In this document: positions 57,537 through 64,000 of the stretch, one piece after another
How positions within the stretch are numbered: position 1 is the stretch's first letter
How the letters are laid out: the number at the start of each line of letters is the position of its first letter
NCBI RefSeq assembly: GCF_042453785.1
Contig: NC_091675.1
Span: forward strand, 4,538,501-4,602,500
Length of the DNA stretch: 64,000 nt
DNA from: Malus domestica
Lineage: Eukaryota; Streptophyta; Magnoliopsida; Rosales; Rosaceae
Reading direction: 5' to 3'
The notes under the pieces: model-generated
Database searches by the model: none
What the model was told of the DNA's origin: nothing
Seen by the model: only the letters and a program-made list of their open reading frames with translations
Program-made: the position numbers and the translations under genes

Positions 57537-59178
57537 ATGATGTCACGTCGCATGGCAGGACTTTCTTCTCCTTGCCGTGGTCTGCAGCTGGTTCTACTTC
57601 TGCTTCTACTCCTACCTCTTTCAAATGTTTGCTCACAGATGCTTCCAGTCTCTAACTCACAGTTGGTTAAATTTCTTCCTGGATTCCAGGGACCTCTTCC
57701 TTTCGAACTCGAAACCGGGTACAAATCTCACTGTGTTGAGTGATTATACAACTGGTTACAAAGTTTTCATAAATTGCAAAGTTAGAAGGACGCTGAACAG
57801 ACAATAAACAAGTTTTAAATTGTGGTTGGTATACGATTTATTGTGTGTTTAGTATCTCCTAATTCAAGTAAGCGCGTTCGCGCGTATAACTTTACGTTTA
57901 TGTCGATTGTTAGGTACGTGGGAGTGGGGGAAGAAGAGGAGGTGCAGCTATTTTACTACTTTGTCAAGACAGAAAGGAAACCTGAAGAGGCTCCTCTAAT
58001 GCTTTGGCTAACTGGTGGTCCTGGTTGCTCTTCCCTCACTGCCCTTTTGTATGAAATAGGTACGTAAACTGTTAATTAACACAGCCAATCAACATTATTG
58101 CTCATTAGGCCATATTTAAGAGAATGATCCATATAAATTATTAACTATCCATATAAATGATTAACTTTCCATATAAATTATTAACAATAATTAATAAGTT
58201 AACAACTAGCTAGTCCTCTTCCTTAAAGGTTTATTTGCTTTGTTTGAAAGTGCTCTAGGAAAGGCTCAAAACCGTTATAAGATAACCAAAATCGCTAGTT
58301 AAAAGTGCTTATGAATGATAAATGAACTAGAATTTTAATACAGACGTTTTTAGTACAAGTGCTTATGAGCATAAGACCTCTTTAGTTGTACTTTGTTACT
58401 CTCACATCAATCATTTACCTTTTTCTGCATTTTGTAGGTCCATTAAATTTTAACATTGAGCAGTACAATGGGAGTTTGCCTACATTAACCTTAAATCCAT
58501 ACGCATGGACAAAGGTGATAATATTAACATCATCATCTTACGAATATAAACAAGAAAATTAAATGACTCTTTTACTTGTTTTACATGACGGAAATTAAAC
58601 ACGGAATTAAACCTTTTTTTTCCGAATGGCATTTTGATCTCGAATGGCAGGTATCTAGCATAATTTTTGTAGATTCCCCGGTGGGGACTGGATTTTCCTA
58701 TGCAAGAAGTTCGTTTGCTTCTCCGCCAAGTGATTCGGAACAAGTTGGGCATGCCCTCCAATTCTTAAGGAAGGTAATAAGAAATATTAATACAAACTTA
58801 ATTGGGGTCTTAAACATCATTTTAAACACTTCTGTGTCATGATTCCCACCTAATAGTACTTAAGCAGCAACATTTTCGAATCAACTTAGAGAGTTATTAA
58901 ATCGTCTGTGGCGAAAAGAAAACAAACATGGTTGCCATTTGCCGATAATGATAGTAGCTCTTTGGTATAAAGGAGTAGTTGTAATAAGTTCAATTAATTT
59001 TAGTTCTCCATTTTCCTTTTGTTATGAAATGTTGTTCAATTGCACCTTGTAGTGGCTTGTTGATCATCCAGAGTTCATGTCCAATCCTTTCTTTGTCGGT
59101 GGCGATTCATATTCCGGCATTCCTGTTCCTGTTCTTGCTCAGTTAATCTCAGATGGTATGCAAATAATTGCTAATTAG

Positions 59179-59236
<58 letters not shown>

Positions 59237-61396
59237 AATTCTGCAGTTAGTTTGATATAGCTAACTTGATAGTTGGTACGTACTGCAGGCAATCAAGAAG
59301 GAGTTAGACCCGCCATAAATCTGCAGGTTTATAACTATATATTCTTGTATATTCGTGTTAACTGTCTATTTTGTGTTGGAAGCTTGTGTCACAATCCATG
59401 TCAGTGAAATAATTACAACGGAAAAATCGAATCGGTAGTTGTAGCGGTAGTAGTGTAGTTCTAACTTCTAAGTTGTGATCCATGCTCATTTTTTCAGGGT
59501 TATATACTAGGGAACCCAGTAACAGTGCCACAAGATGAAGGCAACTCACAAATCACATTTGCTCATGGGATGGGACTTATTCCTGATGACCTATTTGAGG
59601 TACGTACTAATTTGATCTCATATTTAATCACCAATTAATCAACCTATTAAAAGTACTTTTTAATAATTAATTAGTCTAAAATTCATATAATGCAGTCCTT
59701 GGAAAGAAGTTGCGGAGGAGAATATCAAACCATAGACCCCAGAAACGCAGAGTGTTTGAAACATAAGCAGGCTTATCATACTGTATGGTGCAATTACCCG
59801 AAAATTAATCTTTCTTAACCGTCTTGCTTCCTAGTTTTGATCTCATGTTTTTCATGTACTGCAGTGCATTTCACAAATAAATTTGGCGCATATTTTGGAA
59901 TGGAACTGCGAACTTGTTTCTCCGAAACCTCCGCTACATATGCTTGATAAAAGAAGATATCTGAGTAACAAGGACTACAATGTGTTCTCAGAATCAACTC
60001 CTCCTCCTATATTAGACTGTCGGGTAACCCCCTTCGTCGCTTTCTACTAATTTTCTTGACCTAATACTTGTTGATAGGGAACATTTCTTGAATACAAGCT
60101 CTCGATTTTGTGCATGCAGAGTTACGGATATTTGCTTTCTGAATATTGGACGAATGATCAGTACGTACGTGAAGCCCTTCACATACGGAAGGTATATGTA
60201 TATACGATCGAGATGAATACTAAACAAGATTTAAATTGGTAAAATATATATTGAGATCAATCAGGGGCAGAACTAGAAAGTTAGCTTACCGGGTGCACAA
60301 CTAAGTGGTGACAGATGTAGGACTATCCTCATTGCATTTGGCCAACCCATGCTATTGTTTTGCTTAGCGTACATTCCCGCTCTTTAGTGCTCATTTAATT
60401 GTGCATTTAGGTCAATAATGTTATAGGTTTATAAAAAGGTAAAATCATACATGTATAGGACCGGAAGCTCAAATTTATAAGATGTTTGACAGTTATTACT
60501 TTAAGAAAACGACTAACTATAAAATTTACTAAAAATAGTGTCGTTTCTCTATGAGGATCGAGTGATAGAGTTACACTAGAGAGATGTCGATGTTGTATAG
60601 TTTTTTTTTCAACTCATTTGTTTAATGAAAAAAAACCGAAAAAGAGATATTTTGAAAGTACGCAGTGCAGGGAAGTATAGGGAGATGGAAGAGATGCAGC
60701 TACGATATACCTTACGAGTATGACATTCACACCAGCATTCAGTTTCATGCAAAGTTTAGTGCTCGAGGCTGTTATCGCTCTTTAATATACAGGTGATGAG
60801 GAATTTAAATTTAATTAACATCTCCATATATATTTTCCATGCATCAACTCTGCGTTTATATAATGTTTAAATATTTTTTTAACTTTAATTTCTTTGATTT
60901 TGTTAATTATTTCAGCGGAGACCATGATATGATAGTGCCCTTCATGGCTACACAAGCATGGATTAGATCTTTAAATTATTCCATTGTTAATGACTGGAGA
61001 CCATGGTTTGTCAAAGGCCAAGTCGCGGGGTACGTAAATATTTCTGATACGAACGATATTGATGGAGAGAGAATCGAACTTGGGGCATCTTATTTTTAAG
61101 TTTCGATTGGGTTTGAGTTTGCCAATCAAGTTTTTCCTTGGGGATGTACGATGTAGGTATACGAGGACTTATTCAAACAGGATGACCTATGCTACCGTGA
61201 AGGCAAGAAATAGTTTCCGATCCAATTTTCTGAATTTCAAAGGAAGATTTGATTCAACTTGAGTCTTTTTTAATTTTGGCTTTCTTGTTTGGTTATAATT
61301 TTGCATGTGCAGGGGGCGGGGCACACAGCTCCTGAGTACAAGCCTGAAGAATGTTCAACTATGTATACGAAGTGGTTATACGAGGAACCTCTATAA
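57537..61396 (+). CDS. Serine carboxypeptidase-like protein, clade IA acyltransferase type (SCPL18-like)
   Basis: Fourteen exons: 57537-57718, 57914-58059, 58438-58514, 58651-58773, 59053-59155, 59289-59326, 59498-59599, 59696-59782, 59865-60023, 60120-60191, 60671-60792, 60916-61029, 61157-61202, 61313-61396; 484 residues. Signal peptide at about residues 14-33 ([18 protein letters not shown]). TGGPGCSS forms the oxyanion region; the triad is Ser195 (GGDSYSG), Asp406 (SGDHDM) and His461 (GAGHTAPEY). Small 12-to-40-residue exons are usual in clade IA, whose studied members use glucose esters to acylate secondary metabolites in the vacuole; peptidase activity is the alternative. The intron after exon 13 starts with GC instead of GT (GTGAAG|GCAAGA). 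The start is the first of two adjacent ATGs. It should be glycosylated (for example NGS at about 120). Confidence 0.93.
59182..59236. repeat. Compound TA/TG microsatellite in a carboxypeptidase-like gene intron
   Basis: About 33 bp of TA units followed by about 22 bp of TG units in the intron between exons 5 and 6; likely to vary in length between individuals. Confidence 0.95.
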
Positions 61397-62099
61397 ATCG
61401 AGAAGAAAACTCACATGCAATCGGAATTAACAGTGAGATCTGCAGAGAATCTCAATCCGTATTTAAGAGGCTTAAGGTCCATATTTTAAGAAAATATTAA
61501 CTATCTAGATAATTTTTTTATTTTTTCAAATGAGGAATGCTAGTTACCTTCCTCGATTATATGTAGCGTGGACATTATTTTCACTTAAAACTAAATATTT
61601 AATGTGCTTAAAATGTAACAATTTTATTTCCACTAGTACCCCAAACAAATCTAAGCTAAAAAATTCTTGCTCTAACGCAATTCAGAAACGACGGGGTGTA
61701 ACATGCAAAAATTAAAATCTCTCAATTTTGACACTATAAACGGTATGGTGGGTCAATTTAGATGAAAATAAATTAATGCTTGCATGAGAAAACGACATTA
61801 ACATTGAACACAAATGGTCCATAATATGGTCGTATAAGGAAACATGTTTGTCAAAGTTAATGGATACAAGACCCAAATGACGAATGGTACATCTTTGCTA
61901 TCTGTAGTGACACGTCGTTTCTGGGACATTTTTCAGACTTCTCAACGTTTTTCACTCCTCTATGTCGAGGAAGTATGTACATCGGTGAGTAGCCATCGGG
62001 ACTGCGCAGTTCTTCCCTTTGTGTTGAAGGATGACATAAACATAGGCTTCTTTCCCAGTCTCGGTGTCTCCAAGAATTCGGATCACAGAAACTCCGTTT
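61397..62099. other. Convergent 3' flanks of the carboxypeptidase-like and ECA3-like genes
   Basis: AT-rich, with no gene signal; it should hold the 3' untranslated regions of both neighbours. Confidence 0.5.
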
Positions 62100-63800
<1,701 letters not shown>

Positions 63801-64000
63801 CTACACACAGATAAAAGTTAAAGTGACGTTATGCGAAAGCTAGAACTTCTCTCAACAACAGAAGGACTTGTTTTATGATGGTACGATAATAACATTAATG
63901 GATGAAACATACATATGACCTAATGAAAAAAATAAAAGTCCAAATTTGTCCTTGATATTATTATTGATCTCCCCAGCGGAAAAAAAAAACACAAACTCAA

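Noticed and set aside
57467-57655. Frames through the CA microsatellite in front of the carboxypeptidase-like gene.
   Set aside because: Created by the dinucleotide repeat; the true first exon with a signal peptide starts at 57537 in another frame.

Overview
The window is nuclear DNA of a flowering plant. Genes are spread out and split by short GT-AG introns, every confident protein belongs to a land-plant family (phytosulfokine, CYSTM, PUB30/31-type U-box, SCPL, ECA3, ROF-type FKBP), and the AT-rich spacers are full of MITEs, SINEs and one LTR-type fossil. A woody eudicot, most likely of the rose family (apple/pear group), is my inference from protein and repeat style; I could not test it by a search.

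Layout. 1-4.66 kb: an imperfect tandem duplication of a non-coding unit of about 1.7 kb. The second copy is split by a Tourist/Harbinger-like element that carries the start of a cinnamate 4-hydroxylase gene and is itself split by a smaller MITE. 5.7-6.2 kb: a two-exon phytosulfokine precursor gene (+). 8.8-10.1 kb: a PHLOEM PROTEIN 2-LIKE A10-type gene (-). 10.9-11.5 kb: a tiny three-exon CYSTM gene (-). 12.26-16.45 kb: a non-autonomous LTR-type fossil whose two LTRs face each other and which holds pieces of three host genes (2-oxoglutarate dioxygenase, Nudix hydrolase, V-ATPase subunit A) plus three arrays of tandem repeats. 18.2-24.7 kb: a 17-exon gene (+) whose exons join into one frame of 1521 codons: a kinesin-7 motor and stalk, then a PHD/RING-like Cys-His module, three exact-length 113-residue acidic repeats with SUMO-interaction-like cores, and a Myb/TRF-like C-terminus. 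25.7-27.8 kb: BSD-domain protein (-). 32.5-33.9 kb: U-box E3 ligase (-). 39.5-42.2 kb: UTP6 (+). 42.6-44.6 kb: LCAT-like acyltransferase (-). 45.7-47.5 kb: a SINE interrupted by a 1.6-kb element that carries a DUF3511 gene piece. 50.2-50.8 kb: small plant-specific protein of unknown function (+). 53.1-56.4 kb: ROF1/FKBP62-like immunophilin (+). 57.5-61.4 kb: serine carboxypeptidase-like protein (+). 62.1-63.8 kb: 3' end of an ECA3-type calcium/manganese ATPase gene (-) that runs off the right edge.

The genes do not form a pathway or cluster; they are ordinary neighbours on a plant chromosome arm. The themes that stand out are (1) the apparent kinesin/PHD/SIM/Myb fusion gene with two layers of internal duplication, and (2) repeated capture of host gene pieces, mostly 5' ends beginning at the start codon, by three unrelated kinds of mobile element within 45 kb.

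Exon limits were set by eye from GT/AG sites, reading-frame continuity and remembered family sequences. Each multi-exon model was checked to keep an open frame with a length divisible by three. Percent identities and ages are eye estimates.
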